36,609 bases of DNA from JBJXDT01 sp046153505 (GTDB lineage Bacteria > Pseudomonadota > Gammaproteobacteria > Burkholderiales > Methylophilaceae): positions 1 through 36,609 of the forward strand of contig JBJXDT010000020.1 of the NCBI GenBank assembly GCA_046153505.1, given 5' to 3'. The notes beneath the pieces were generated by a model that saw only the letters and a list, made by a program, of their open reading frames with translations, ran no database searches and was not told where the DNA came from. This document shows positions 8,905 through 18,130 of this stretch, piece after piece; positions within the stretch are counted from its first letter, which is position 1; each line of letters starts with the position of its first letter. Position numbers and translations under genes: made by a program.

Positions 8905-9680
8905 AGCACGTTGCCAAGAAAAGATTTGGGCAAAACTTCCTTACAGATCAAGGTACTATTGCTAGCATTGTCGATGCAATCAATCCAAAGCCTGATCAAA
9001 CTCTGGTGGAAATTGGCCCAGGCTTAGGTGCACTTACCAAGCCGCTTCTCAGTAAAATATCTCCTTTAAATGTGATTGAAATCGATCGTGACATTGTGAG
9101 CTGGATGCAGACCGAGTTCAGCAAGCCAGCCTATGCAAATAGTGAAATTATCATTCACAATGTGGATGCGCTGAAATTTAATTTTGCTAGTTTAGGCAAC
9201 AAAATACGAGTAACTGGAAACTTACCCTACAACATTTCTACGCCAATTTTATTTCACTTGCTAGACAACTTATCAAGCATTGTCGATATGCATTTTATGC
9301 TACAAAAAGAAGTCGTCGAACGCATGGTCGCGCAACCATCAACGCCCGCCTACGGCCGACTTAGTGTGATGTTGCAATATTTTTTGCAGATGGAATATTT
9401 ATTTACTGTGCCTCCAGAAGCATTTAATCCTGCTCCAAAAGTGGAATCTGCCTTTGTGCGTTGCACACCGCATACCACTTTGCCCTTCGTGGCAAAAGTT
9501 CCTGCGCTATTCGCTAAAGTCGTACTTCAAGCTTTTTCGCAACGCCGCAAAACACTGCGCAACACACTAAAAGGTTTACTGGATGACAATGACTTTAATA
9601 TGCTCGAACTCGATTCACAATTACGCGCAGAAAATTTGAGCGTTGCACAATTTGTGGCAATCGCAAATCATTTGGGCTGA
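8901..9680 (+). CDS. rsmA: 16S rRNA (adenine1518/1519-N6) dimethyltransferase
   Basis: RsmA (KsgA) dimethylates two neighbouring adenines in helix 45 of 16S rRNA late in small-subunit assembly. The protein (259 residues) opens with KRFGQNFLTD, contains the SAM-binding motif VEIGPGLGALT (about 36-46) and the catalytic NLPYNIS (107-113). The C-terminal FNPAPKVESAFVR segment is also typical of the family. It is translationally coupled to pdxA through an ATGA overlap. Its TGA stop forms part of the extended -10 promoter of adk. Confidence 0.95.
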   Translation: MKHVAKKRFGQNFLTDQGTIASIVDAINPKPDQTLVEIGPGLGALTKPLLSKISPLNVIEIDRDIVSWMQTEFSKPAYANSEIIIHNVDALKFNFASLGNKIRVTGNLPYNISTPILFHLLDNLSSIVDMHFMLQKEVVERMVAQPSTPAYGRLSVMLQYFLQMEYLFTVPPEAFNPAPKVESAFVRCTPHTTLPFVAKVPALFAKVVLQAFSQRRKTLRNTLKGLLDDNDFNMLELDSQLRAENLSVAQFVAIANHLG

Positions 9681-9711
9681 TATAATTTTAGATTCAAACA
9701 AAAACGTTTTT
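9678..9711 (+). promoter_or_regulatory. Extended -10 promoter and 5' palindrome for adk
   Basis: TGATATAAT at 9678-9686 is a perfect extended -10 (TGnTATAAT) and overlaps the rsmA stop codon. No good -35 is seen at 16-18 bases, as is common for extended -10 promoters. Transcription would start near 9693. The 12-base palindrome AAAAACGTTTTT (9700-9711) would lie in the leader, ahead of an AAGGGAAG ribosome-binding site. Confidence 0.55.
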
Positions 9712-9724
9712 TTAAGGGAAGATT

Positions 9725-10378
9725 ATGCGTATTATTTTATTAGGTGCACCTGGCGCGGGCAAAGGCACACAGGCCACTTTCATCAAAGAACATTTCAACA
9801 TTCCTCAAATCTCTACTGGTGACATGCTTCGCGCTGCAGTTAAAGCTGGCACGCCACTTGGCTTAGAAGCCAAAGGTCATATGGATAGCGGCGGCTTAGT
9901 GCCAGATAGCGTCATTATTGGCTTGGTAAGTGAGCGCATTAAAGAGTCTGACTGCGCTAACGGATTTTTGTTTGATGGCTTTCCACGTACCATTCCACAA
10001 GCAGATGCGATGAAAGATGCGGGCGTGATGATTGATTACGTTGTAGAGATTGATGTACCAGATAGCGCAATTGTTGAGCGCATGAGCGGCCGCCGCAATC
10101 ATCCTGCTAGTGGACGTACCTATCATGTAAAATTCAATCCACCTAAAGTAGCTGGCAAAGACGACATGACTGGTGAGGATTTGATTCAGCGTGATGATGA
10201 CAAAGAAGAAACTGTAAAAAAACGACTAGAGGTTTACCACAGCCAAACCAAACCGCTTGTAGATTACTACTCAAGCTGGGCAACTAGAGGTAAAGCAGGC
10301 GCGCCAAAACACCTAAAAGTAAACGGTTTAGGCGATATGAGCGCAATTCGCGACAACATTTTAGCGGCGTTAAAATAA
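9725..10378 (+). CDS. adk: Adenylate kinase
   Basis: Adk catalyses ATP + AMP = 2 ADP in the cytoplasm. The 217-residue protein has the P-loop GAPGAGKGT (residues 7-15), the AMP-binding segment STGDMLRAA and the DGFPRT motif. It has the long-form LID (about 122-160, with RTYHVKFNPPK and the DDDKEETVKKRL helix after it). The LID has no zinc-binding cysteines, as expected for a Gram-negative enzyme. A strong AAGGGAAG ribosome-binding site and its own promoter suggest high expression independent of rsmA. The membrane glycosyltransferase starts seven bases later. Confidence 0.97.
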   Translation: MRIILLGAPGAGKGTQATFIKEHFNIPQISTGDMLRAAVKAGTPLGLEAKGHMDSGGLVPDSVIIGLVSERIKESDCANGFLFDGFPRTIPQADAMKDAGVMIDYVVEIDVPDSAIVERMSGRRNHPASGRTYHVKFNPPKVAGKDDMTGEDLIQRDDDKEETVKKRLEVYHSQTKPLVDYYSSWATRGKAGAPKHLKVNGLGDMSAIRDNILAALK

Positions 10379-10385
10379 CTTCATT

Positions 10386-12005
10386 GTGCAGTTCAAGAAA
10401 AATCATTTTTTAATCCTGCTGTTATGGGTGTTTTTAGTTGCGCTGGGCCTCACTAGCCGCTCGTACTTTCCAATTGATGAAACGCGCTATGCCACTGTAG
10501 CTTGGAATATGTGGCTTAGCGACGACCATCTAGTGCCTTACCTTAACGGCATTGCCTATAGCCACAAACCGCCGCTCCTTTTTTGGCTGATGAATCTTGG
10601 CTGGAAAATATTTGGCGTTAATGATTGGTGGCCGCGTCTAATACCATCAATCTTCGCACTTGCAAGTGTACTCATCACGCGCAAAATTGCCTCGCTATTG
10701 TGGCCTCATGAGCACGACATAAAAGATAAAGCTTCGTTAATTCTGATTAGCTGTGGACTTTGGGTGGTTTATTCAACCGCACTTATGTTCGATATGATGA
10801 TTGCATTTTTTACCACACTTGGCATTTGGGGTTTGTTGCTCGCACTCAAAACACAAAACAAAAATGGCTGGTTAATACTCGCAATAGCGATTGGTGGAGG
10901 CCTTTTAGCAAAAGGTCCGACGATATTATTGCAACTATTACCAGTCGCTCTGCTTGCGCCCTATTGGAGCAAACAATTAAGCCACAAATTTAACGTAAAC
11001 AATTGGTATTTGCCGATTCTTTATGCGGTACTCGGTGGCATTATTATCGCTTTATTTTGGGCGATACCCGCCGCAATTCATGGTGGCGCACAGTATCGGC
11101 ATGACATTTTTTGGGGACAGACAGCCGACCGTATGGTCAACTCCTTCGCACACAAGCGCCCGGTATGGTGGTATCTCGCCGCCTCACCTTTATTACTTTT
11201 TCCTTGGTTATTTTTGGGTACTTTTTGGCGCAGCCTGATAAATAATAAAGCGATTTATAGCGACTTCGGCTTTCGCTTTTGCCTCGCTTGGCTCGTTCCG
11301 GTATTTATCGCCTTTTCATTGATTAGCGGTAAACAAGTGCATTATGTACTTCCCGTTTTTCCTGCTGCCGCGCTCATCATTGCGCGATTCATTTCACTCA
11401 ACAAAACAATTTCAAAGCTTGATATATTACCGATTTGCATTGCTTTTCTCGCGCTGGGTGGCATCTTGTTGTATCTACCACATTACGCCCAATCACATGG
11501 CGTGTCCGTCACAAACTGGTCGCACCTTTCGCCATTTCCCGGTCTTTTTGCGATTTTTCTAGGATTTTTTATTTATTTTTATCCAAAAAAATCGATTTTA
11601 AACACAGTTTTAGTAGTAGCAGTATCTACAATTACGCTCGTCGCAATTTCAATGTTTGGTTTGTTGCGCTCGGCGGGCGAAGCCTACGATGTTCGGCCGA
11701 TAAGCTATCAGATCAAAGCGCTTGAGACCAACGAGGTCCCGGTGGCGGTAATTGGCAAGTATGCGGGCACTTATGATTTTGTTGGCCGATTAAATCAACC
11801 TCCAGAAAATATTGAAGCTAGCGATGTCACATCTTGGTTTGAGGCGCACGCCAATGGGCGTGTAGTCGCATTCTTCAACCAAAAAAACAAACCTAAAGAA
11901 ACTGAATTTATCCAGCAATATAAAGGTCAGTTTATTGCCATTCTCACCCGCCCGCAGTGGCTAGATCTACATGGCGCAATTCCGCAAAACACTGATGCGC
12001 CGTAG
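10386..12005 (+). CDS. ArnT-like GT83 membrane glycosyltransferase
   Basis: This is an integral membrane protein of the dolichyl-phosphate-mannose mannosyltransferase/ArnT superfamily, which transfers a sugar from a polyprenyl-phosphate carrier to lipid A or another envelope acceptor. The first transmembrane helix is at about residues 9-25. The DET catalytic motif (SYFPIDETRYATVAWNMW) and the HKPPLLFWLMNLGWKIFG motif of the family follow. About a dozen hydrophobic helices cover residues 1-430, and a soluble C-terminal part covers 430-539. The start is GTG at 10386, with only a weak ribosome-binding site, seven bases after adk. I cannot tell the sugar or acceptor. No arn operon genes are nearby, so lipid A aminoarabinose transfer is not supported. 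Confidence 0.8.
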   Translation: MQFKKNHFLILLLWVFLVALGLTSRSYFPIDETRYATVAWNMWLSDDHLVPYLNGIAYSHKPPLLFWLMNLGWKIFGVNDWWPRLIPSIFALASVLITRKIASLLWPHEHDIKDKASLILISCGLWVVYSTALMFDMMIAFFTTLGIWGLLLALKTQNKNGWLILAIAIGGGLLAKGPTILLQLLPVALLAPYWSKQLSHKFNVNNWYLPILYAVLGGIIIALFWAIPAAIHGGAQYRHDIFWGQTADRMVNSFAHKRPVWWYLAASPLLLFPWLFLGTFWRSLINNKAIYSDFGFRFCLAWLVPVFIAFSLISGKQVHYVLPVFPAAALIIARFISLNKTISKLDILPICIAFLALGGILLYLPHYAQSHGVSVTNWSHLSPFPGLFAIFLGFFIYFYPKKSILNTVLVVAVSTITLVAISMFGLLRSAGEAYDVRPISYQIKALETNEVPVAVIGKYAGTYDFVGRLNQPPENIEASDVTSWFEAHANGRVVAFFNQKNKPKETEFIQQYKGQFIAILTRPQWLDLHGAIPQNTDAP

Positions 12006-12019
12006 GCTTTCGCTTCAAG

Positions 12020-12025
12020 TATAAT
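12020..12025 (+). promoter_or_regulatory. Candidate -10 box for leuS
   Basis: A perfect TATAAT lies 15 bases after the glycosyltransferase stop and 30 bases before the leuS ATG. I found no good -35 at the usual distance, so this is a -10-only call. If used, transcription starts near 12032, and the in-frame TTG at 12032 cannot be the leuS start. Confidence 0.4.
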
Positions 12026-12055
12026 GGCGGTTTGAATTTAATCACGCCAAAAGCC

Positions 12056-14689
12056 ATGCAATCGCAATATCCATTTAAAGAAATCGAACAAAACGCCCAA
12101 GCAAATTGGGATAAGAACCAGAGCTTTGCCGCTAAGCAAGATAGTAGCAAGCCCAAATACTACTGCTTATCGATGTTCCCTTACCCAAGCGGCAAGCTAC
12201 ACATGGGGCATGTTCGCAACTACACCATTGGTGATGTACTCAGCCGTTATCACCATATGAAAGGCTTTAACGTGCTGCAACCCATGGGTTGGGATGCGTT
12301 TGGCCTACCAGCGGAAAATGCGGCGATACAAAACAACGTACCGCCCGCCCAATGGACGTTCGACAACATTGCTTACATGCGAAAGCAGTTAAAATCACTT
12401 GGCTTTGCCATTGACTGGTCACGCGAGTTGGCGACCTGCCAACCCGAATATTACAAATGGAACCAATGGCTATTTTTACGCATGCTGGAAAAAGGCATTG
12501 CCTACAAAAAAACCCAAGTAGTGAATTGGGATCCAGTCGATCAAACCGTACTTGCCAATGAGCAAGTAATTGATGGCCGCGGCTGGCGTACTGGCGCACT
12601 GGTGGAAAAGCGTGAAATTCCAGGCTATTACTTCAACATTACAGGCTATGCGCAACAACTGTTAGATGACTTGGATAAACTACCAGGCTGGCCAGAGCGC
12701 GTTAAAACCATGCAAGCCAACTGGATTGGCAAGAGCGTAGGCGTGCGCTTTGCGTTTACGCATGAGATTAAAAACACTGATGGCAAACTGATTGATGATG
12801 GCAAATTATGGGTATTCACCACCCGTGCCGACACCGTTATGGGCGTCACTTTCTGTGCAGTGGCTGCAGAACACCCTTTGGCTACTTTAGCCGCACAAAA
12901 CAAACCTGCCTTACAAGCGTTTATCGATAAATGCAAACAGGGTTCTGTGATGGAAGCCGATATGGCAACCATGGAAAAAGAAGGCATGGACACAGGCTTA
13001 TTTGTGACGCATCCACTCACTGGCGAGCAAGTACCAGTATGGGTAGGCAACTATGTGCTGATGACCTATGGCGAAGGTGCGGTGATGGCAGTACCAGCGC
13101 ACGATGAGCGCGATTTTGGGTTTGCGAAAAAGTACAACTTGCCGATTAAAGAAGTGATTGATGTTCCTTTTGACATTCGGGATGGGAAAAGCTATTCAAC
13201 TGAAAAATGGTATGACTGGTATGCCGAGAAGCATGAGGGTGTATGTACCAACTCAAGTAAATACGATGGCTTAAAATACGAAGACGCCATTGACGCTATC
13301 GCTGCCGACCTAAAAGCCAAAAACTTAGGCGACAAACAAATCAACTGGCGTTTACGCGATTGGGGTGTTTCACGTCAGCGTTATTGGGGTTGCCCAATTC
13401 CGATTATCCACTGCGACAGCTGTGGCGACGTTGCCGTGCCATACGACCAGTTACCAGTGAAATTGCCAGAAGATTGCGTGCCGGATGGTTCTGGCAATCC
13501 ATTGAATAAATTAGACAGTTTTGTGAATTGCGCTTGCCCTAAATGCGGTAAACCCGCCAAACGCGAAACTGACACTATGGATACCTTTGTCGATTCCAGT
13601 TGGTATTACGCCCGCTACGCGAGCGGATTTAGCGCAGACAACATGGTCGATGCGCAAACCAACTATTGGATGCCTGTTGACCAATATATTGGCGGCATTG
13701 AGCACGCGATTTTGCATCTGCTTTACTCACGTTTTTGGAGCAAAGTCATGCGTGACTTAGGTTTAGTTGATTACGATGAACCATTCGCTAACTTGCTAAC
13801 GCAAGGCATGGTGCTCAATCATATTTTCTCTCGCCGCTCCGACAAAGGTGGTATTGAGTATTTTGCACCAGAAGAAGTGGAGTTGGTACATGACGAAGGT
13901 GGCAAACTAATAGGTACCAAAGCGCACAAAGATGGCTTGCCTGTTGACTTTCAAGGCATGGGTACTATGTCCAAATCCAAGCGTAACGGTGTTGACCCGC
14001 AATCACTGATTGAGCAATACGGCGCAGATACCGCGCGCTTCTTCATGATGTTTGCTGCACCACCTGAGCAAACACTGGAATGGTCTGATAGCGGCGTGGA
14101 AGGCTCACATCGTTTCTTGCGTCGTGTGTGGACTTATGGCTACGCACTTTCAACAGAAAGAAAAGCAGAGCTGCCGAGCAAGTTTGGCAGCAACTTGGCG
14201 GCTGCCCGTCGTGAAATTCACATAACACTTAAGCAAGCCATCTATGATTTGTCTAAACAGCAATTCAATACTGTGTCTTCAGGTGCCATGAAAATGTTAA
14301 ATGCACTGGAAAAAGTACAAAAAGAGGCAGCACAAGATTGGCAAGCCGTCGCGCAAGAAGGTTTTTCTATTTTGCTGCGCATCTTGTCTCCTATTGCGCC
14401 ACACATTGCTCAAACGCTCTGGAAAGAGCTTGGATATGGCAATGACATTCTTGAAGCGTCATGGCCAGAACCTGAAGACTCTGCATTGGTGCAGGACGAG
14501 ATTGAGCTGATGATTCAAGTGAATGGCAAATTACGTGGCAGTATTACTGTATCTGCATCGACATCAAAAGAAGAGATTGAAAAATTGTCAGTTGCAAACA
14601 CTAGCGTGCAAAAATACTTAACGGATGGTGTAAACGTGCGTAAAATCATCGTTGTACCCAATAAATTAGTCAACATTGTGATTGGATAA
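12056..14689 (+). CDS. leuS: Leucyl-tRNA synthetase
   Basis: LeuS charges tRNA-Leu and is a class I synthetase. The ATG at 12056 gives MQSQYPFKEIEQNAQANWDK, which aligns with the E. coli start (MQEQY...). A longer frame from TTG 12032 would fall at the likely transcription start. The 877-residue protein has the HIGH-type motif HMGH (49-52), a large CP1 editing domain (about 230-415) and a zinc-ribbon-like segment with HCDSCGD and CACPKCGKPAKRETDTMDTF. The MSKSK catalytic loop is at 638-642, followed by an anticodon-binding helical domain and the small C-terminal domain. lptE starts four bases after the stop, as in E. coli leuS-lptE-holA. Confidence 0.97.
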   Translation: MQSQYPFKEIEQNAQANWDKNQSFAAKQDSSKPKYYCLSMFPYPSGKLHMGHVRNYTIGDVLSRYHHMKGFNVLQPMGWDAFGLPAENAAIQNNVPPAQWTFDNIAYMRKQLKSLGFAIDWSRELATCQPEYYKWNQWLFLRMLEKGIAYKKTQVVNWDPVDQTVLANEQVIDGRGWRTGALVEKREIPGYYFNITGYAQQLLDDLDKLPGWPERVKTMQANWIGKSVGVRFAFTHEIKNTDGKLIDDGKLWVFTTRADTVMGVTFCAVAAEHPLATLAAQNKPALQAFIDKCKQGSVMEADMATMEKEGMDTGLFVTHPLTGEQVPVWVGNYVLMTYGEGAVMAVPAHDERDFGFAKKYNLPIKEVIDVPFDIRDGKSYSTEKWYDWYAEKHEGVCTNSSKYDGLKYEDAIDAIAADLKAKNLGDKQINWRLRDWGVSRQRYWGCPIPIIHCDSCGDVAVPYDQLPVKLPEDCVPDGSGNPLNKLDSFVNCACPKCGKPAKRETDTMDTFVDSSWYYARYASGFSADNMVDAQTNYWMPVDQYIGGIEHAILHLLYSRFWSKVMRDLGLVDYDEPFANLLTQGMVLNHIFSRRSDKGGIEYFAPEEVELVHDEGGKLIGTKAHKDGLPVDFQGMGTMSKSKRNGVDPQSLIEQYGADTARFFMMFAAPPEQTLEWSDSGVEGSHRFLRRVWTYGYALSTERKAELPSKFGSNLAAARREIHITLKQAIYDLSKQQFNTVSSGAMKMLNALEKVQKEAAQDWQAVAQEGFSILLRILSPIAPHIAQTLWKELGYGNDILEASWPEPEDSALVQDEIELMIQVNGKLRGSITVSASTSKEEIEKLSVANTSVQKYLTDGVNVRKIIVVPNKLVNIVIG

Positions 14690-14692
14690 ACT

Positions 14693-15178
14693 TTGAAAAT
14701 CGCGCTTCGTTTATGGTTTGTTTTATTGATGTCTGCAAGCTTAATCGCTTGCGGTTTTCATATGCGCGGTGCGGCCGACGTGCCTTTCAACTCGATTTAC
14801 ATTCAAGGCAGTACGATTGTCATTTCTAAAGCGCTCAAGAAAAATCTAACGCTGAATAGCGTTAAAGTTTTAGATAGCGCTGATAGTGCTGAACTGCTAC
14901 TGGAAATTGTTGGCGAAGAGAGCGAAAAACGCATTTTGTCTTTGGCTGGTACTGGTAAGGTGAACGAGTTTGAGCTGTACTATCGCGTGCATTATCGAAC
15001 CAAACTTGCGGCTGAAGCGCTATGGAGTCAAGTGCAAACCGTTGAGGCAAGACGCGACTACTCTTATGACGACACACAATTATTAGCTAAGCAAGGCGAG
15101 GAAAAACGTCTTAATGAGGACATGCAAAGTAGCGTGGTGAACAGCTTGGTGCGCAGACTTTCAGCACTCAAGAAATAA
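14693..15178 (+). CDS. lptE: LPS-assembly lipoprotein LptE
   Basis: LptE is the outer-membrane lipoprotein that plugs the LptD barrel. The 161-residue product has a short lipoprotein signal, LLMSASLIAC, with the lipidated cysteine at residue 20, followed by GFHMRGAADVPFNSIYIQG, which matches the family start. The initiator is TTG at 14693; the next ATG (Met13) would leave too short a signal, so TTG is preferred. It follows leuS by three bases and its stop shares one base with the holA start (TAATG). The C-terminal half contains the conserved segment EARRDYSYDDTQLLAKQGEE. Confidence 0.9.
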   Translation: MKIALRLWFVLLMSASLIACGFHMRGAADVPFNSIYIQGSTIVISKALKKNLTLNSVKVLDSADSAELLLEIVGEESEKRILSLAGTGKVNEFELYYRVHYRTKLAAEALWSQVQTVEARRDYSYDDTQLLAKQGEEKRLNEDMQSSVVNSLVRRLSALKK

Positions 15179-16191
15179 TGCGATTAGAGCAACCTCAGCT
15201 TAAGACACATCTAGAAAAGCAGCTGGCGCCTTTATATGTTTTAGTGGGTGATGAGCCACTTGCGCAAAGCGAATGCTTAGATGACATTCGTCTAGCCGCC
15301 CGCAAAAACGGCGCGGATGAACGTAGTAGCTTTATAATTGAACGCAACTTTAATTGGCAGCAAATTCAGCAATTTGGTCAAGCAATGTCGCTATTTTCTA
15401 GCTTACGTATTTTAGAAATTCATATCCCAAATGGCAAGCCAGGCGTAGAGGGCGGCAAAGTATTGAGCGAGATGGCGCAAAATATAGTGCCAGACGCAAC
15501 GACAATTATTGTATTGCCTTCACTAGAGCGCGATGCGAAAAATAGCGCATGGTTTAACGCATTGCAAAGTACGGCGGTGATGATTGAGCTCAATGGAATT
15601 GCGCCAGCCGCACTACCGCAATGGATATCCAAGCGACTTGCCGCACAAAGCCAAAGTGCGGATGCCGCAACACTTGCGTTTATGGCACATCAAGTTGAAG
15701 GTAACTTGTTGGCCGCGCACCAAGAAATTCAAAAACTTGGGTTGCTGTACCCAATGGGTGAGTTAAATGGAGAAGACGTGACCTCTGCGGTGATGAATGT
15801 ATCGCGCTATGATGCGTTTCAGCTGGGAGAGGCTGTATTAATTGGCGATGCTGAGCGTACCTCACGCATATTGCAAGGCTTGAAAGATGAGGGTGAGCAA
15901 GCGGTTGCTGTGATGAATCCATTGATTTGGGTGTTGCGGCCCTTGGTGAGACTCAAGCATGCGGAAACGCGCGGGGAAAATCTCAATAACGCCATGACAA
16001 GCGCGCGCATTTTTGGCGACAGACAAACGCTGACAAAAAAGGCATTGTCTCGTTTAAGTGTGCGGCAACTTGAAGCCGCCTTACAAAAACTCTGTGATAT
16101 TGATAGAATCGCCAAAGGTGTGATGTTGGGCGATGCTTGGCTTGAACTATCGCGACTTTGTTTCGGTCTAGCCAAGGTGCGTAGCCGCTAA
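15178..16191 (+). CDS. holA: DNA polymerase III delta subunit
   Basis: HolA is the clamp-loader wrench subunit that opens the beta clamp. The 337-residue protein has the family opening (LAPLYVLVGDEPLAQSECLD at about 16-35), the segment SLFSSLRILEIHIPNGKPG, a central domain with LEGNLLAA-like sequence (VEGNLLAAHQEIQKLGLL) and the helical C-terminal domain. No P-loop is expected or seen, since delta does not hydrolyse ATP. The start ATG overlaps the lptE stop by one base and proA follows after 16 bases. The leuS-lptE-holA arrangement is conserved with E. coli and supports the call. Confidence 0.92.
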   Translation: MRLEQPQLKTHLEKQLAPLYVLVGDEPLAQSECLDDIRLAARKNGADERSSFIIERNFNWQQIQQFGQAMSLFSSLRILEIHIPNGKPGVEGGKVLSEMAQNIVPDATTIIVLPSLERDAKNSAWFNALQSTAVMIELNGIAPAALPQWISKRLAAQSQSADAATLAFMAHQVEGNLLAAHQEIQKLGLLYPMGELNGEDVTSAVMNVSRYDAFQLGEAVLIGDAERTSRILQGLKDEGEQAVAVMNPLIWVLRPLVRLKHAETRGENLNNAMTSARIFGDRQTLTKKALSRLSVRQLEAALQKLCDIDRIAKGVMLGDAWLELSRLCFGLAKVRSR

Positions 16192-16207
16192 CCAATTAAG
16201 AAAATAT

Positions 16208-17467
16208 ATGGAAAACATTAAACAATACATGCATGGGCTAGGAACAAGCGCCAGAGCCGCTTCTAGGCTGATGGCAAGCGCTGACTCCCATGCAAAAAAT
16301 CAGGCACTGATACACATTGCCAACGCAATTTTGCGTGAGAAATCCACGCTACTTGCTGCCAATAAGCTAGATTTAGATGCTGCAAAAGCCAATGGCTTGG
16401 AAAGTGCAATGCTGGACAGGCTTACAATTTCAGAGAAATCTATTAATAGCATGTCTGAAGGTTTGCTCCAAATCGCTACGCTGGCTGACCCAATTGGCCA
16501 AATGAACAACTTTAAAACCATGCCTAGCGGTATTCAAGTCGGTCAAATGCGTGTTCCTTTGGGCGTCATCGGCATTATCTACGAGGCGCGGCCAAACGTA
16601 ACAGCTGATGCCGCTGGTTTGTGCATCAAATCTGGAAATGCAGCGATTCTTCGTGGCGGGTCTGAGGCGATTCATTGCAATCAAGCTTTAGCCAGATTAG
16701 TACATGAAGGTTTAGATAAAGCTGGATTACCAAAATCTGCAGTACAAGTGGTCGAAACAACTGACCGTGCCGCTGTAGGCGAACTCATTACCATGAAGCA
16801 ATTTGTGGATGTCATCGTACCTCGTGGTGGCAAAAGCTTAATTGAGCGCATTTCCAACGACGCGCGCATCCCTGTCATCAAACATTTAGATGGCAATTGC
16901 CATGTGTATGTAGATGATGATGCAGATTTCGACAAGGCCTTACGCATTGTAGAGAATGCCAAAACTCACCGTTTGGGTGTTTGCAATGCTGCAGAGTCAC
17001 TTTTAATTGCGCGCGATGTTGCCAATGAAATGTTGCCAAAGATCGCGGCCATGCTGATTGCTAAAGGGGTGGAAATTCGCGGCTGTGCAGAAACCTGCGC
17101 ACTTGTAAAAGAGGCAAAGCCAGCTACTGATGAAGATTATTACACCGAGTATTTAGATGCGATAATCTCCTGCAAAGTGGTCGGCGGCGTGGATGAAGCG
17201 ATTGCGCACATCAACCAGCATTCAAGCCAGCACACGGAAGCGATTGTCACTGAAAACTACACCAAAGCACGCAAATTCTTGCGCGAAGTCGACTCCAGTA
17301 GCGTCATGGTTAACGCCTCAACCCGCTTTGCAGATGGCTTTGAATATGGCTTAGGCGCGGAAATCGGCATTTCTACCGACAAGCTGCACGCACGTGGACC
17401 TGTGGGTTTGGAAGGCCTGACTTCACTCAAATATATTGTTCTGGGTGATGGGCACGTTCGCGCCTAA
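16208..17467 (+). CDS. proA: Gamma-glutamyl phosphate reductase
   Basis: ProA reduces gamma-glutamyl phosphate to glutamate semialdehyde with NADPH in proline synthesis. It belongs to the aldehyde dehydrogenase superfamily. The 419 residues include PLGVIGIIYEARPNVTADAA, the cofactor-binding region around KSGNAAILRGGSEAIH, IVPRGGKSLIERI and the catalytic Cys259 in HRLGVCNAAESLL. The C-terminal signature FADGFEYGLGAEIGISTDKL is also present. The partner kinase ProB is not in this window. The gene lies between holA and nadD, 16 and 12 bases away, so it is likely part of the leuS operon. Confidence 0.96.
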   Translation: MENIKQYMHGLGTSARAASRLMASADSHAKNQALIHIANAILREKSTLLAANKLDLDAAKANGLESAMLDRLTISEKSINSMSEGLLQIATLADPIGQMNNFKTMPSGIQVGQMRVPLGVIGIIYEARPNVTADAAGLCIKSGNAAILRGGSEAIHCNQALARLVHEGLDKAGLPKSAVQVVETTDRAAVGELITMKQFVDVIVPRGGKSLIERISNDARIPVIKHLDGNCHVYVDDDADFDKALRIVENAKTHRLGVCNAAESLLIARDVANEMLPKIAAMLIAKGVEIRGCAETCALVKEAKPATDEDYYTEYLDAIISCKVVGGVDEAIAHINQHSSQHTEAIVTENYTKARKFLREVDSSSVMVNASTRFADGFEYGLGAEIGISTDKLHARGPVGLEGLTSLKYIVLGDGHVRA

Positions 17468-17479
17468 CATCCTAAATTA

Positions 17480-18130
17480 ATGCGCGTCACAGGGCTATTA
17501 GGCGGGACGTTTAATCCGATTCACTTTGGTCATTTGCGCATGGCGCAAGAGTTGGCAAATAGCTTGCAGCTTGATGAGGTACGCTTTATTCCCAGCGCCA
17601 ACCCACCACACAAATCCACGCCAGAAGTAAGTGCTAAGCATCGCGCTGAGATGGTGAAAGTCGCGATTGCCGATAACCCATTATTCAAGCTAGATGAGCG
17701 CGAAATGCAGCGCGAAGGCGCTTCTTACACCATTGACACGCTAATCTCTTTGCGCGAAGAACTAGGCTCAAAAACTGCAATTTGTTTGTTCATGGGTAGC
17801 GATGCTTTTATTCATCTAAATACTTGGCATCGCTGGCAAGAACTATTGGATTACTGCCATATTGTGTTGGTACAACGCCCAAATTTATCGGCAGAACACC
17901 CAAAATTGCCAGAAGCCTTAGAGACTTTACTTCACGAGCATTACACTGAAAATACCATTGACTTAGCCACCAAAAGCGCGGGTCTTGTACATATGCAAAA
18001 AATCACCGCGCTGGATATTTCATCCACAAAAATCCGCACCATGTTGCAAAATAGGGAGTCGCCGCGTTACTTAATGCCTGAAAATATCCTTACGTTCATT
18101 CAGCAACATCAGCTTTATTCCACTATTTGA
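17480..18130 (+). CDS. nadD: Nicotinate-nucleotide adenylyltransferase
   Basis: NadD adenylates nicotinate mononucleotide in NAD synthesis. The 216-residue protein starts with GLLGGTFNPIHFGHLRMA, the nucleotidyltransferase T/HxGH motif, and ends with the ISSTKIR motif that contacts ATP phosphates. The middle has FIPSANPPHKSTPEVS and FLMGSDAFIHLNTWHRW, both typical of NadD. In many betaproteobacteria rsfS and rlmH follow nadD. Here the convergent biotin operon takes that place, and the last 16 bases of nadD overlap the 3' end of bioD on the other strand. Confidence 0.95.
   Translation: MRVTGLLGGTFNPIHFGHLRMAQELANSLQLDEVRFIPSANPPHKSTPEVSAKHRAEMVKVAIADNPLFKLDEREMQREGASYTIDTLISLREELGSKTAICLFMGSDAFIHLNTWHRWQELLDYCHIVLVQRPNLSAEHPKLPEALETLLHEHYTENTIDLATKSAGLVHMQKITALDISSTKIRTMLQNRESPRYLMPENILTFIQQHQLYSTI

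Noticed and set aside
12646..13050. A 134-codon minus-strand open frame inside leuS
   Set aside because: It is antisense to the conserved LeuS editing domain and has no ribosome-binding site or domain signal.
15819..16175. A 118-codon minus-strand open frame inside holA
   Set aside because: It is a shadow of holA with low-complexity Ser/Pro-rich sequence and no context.
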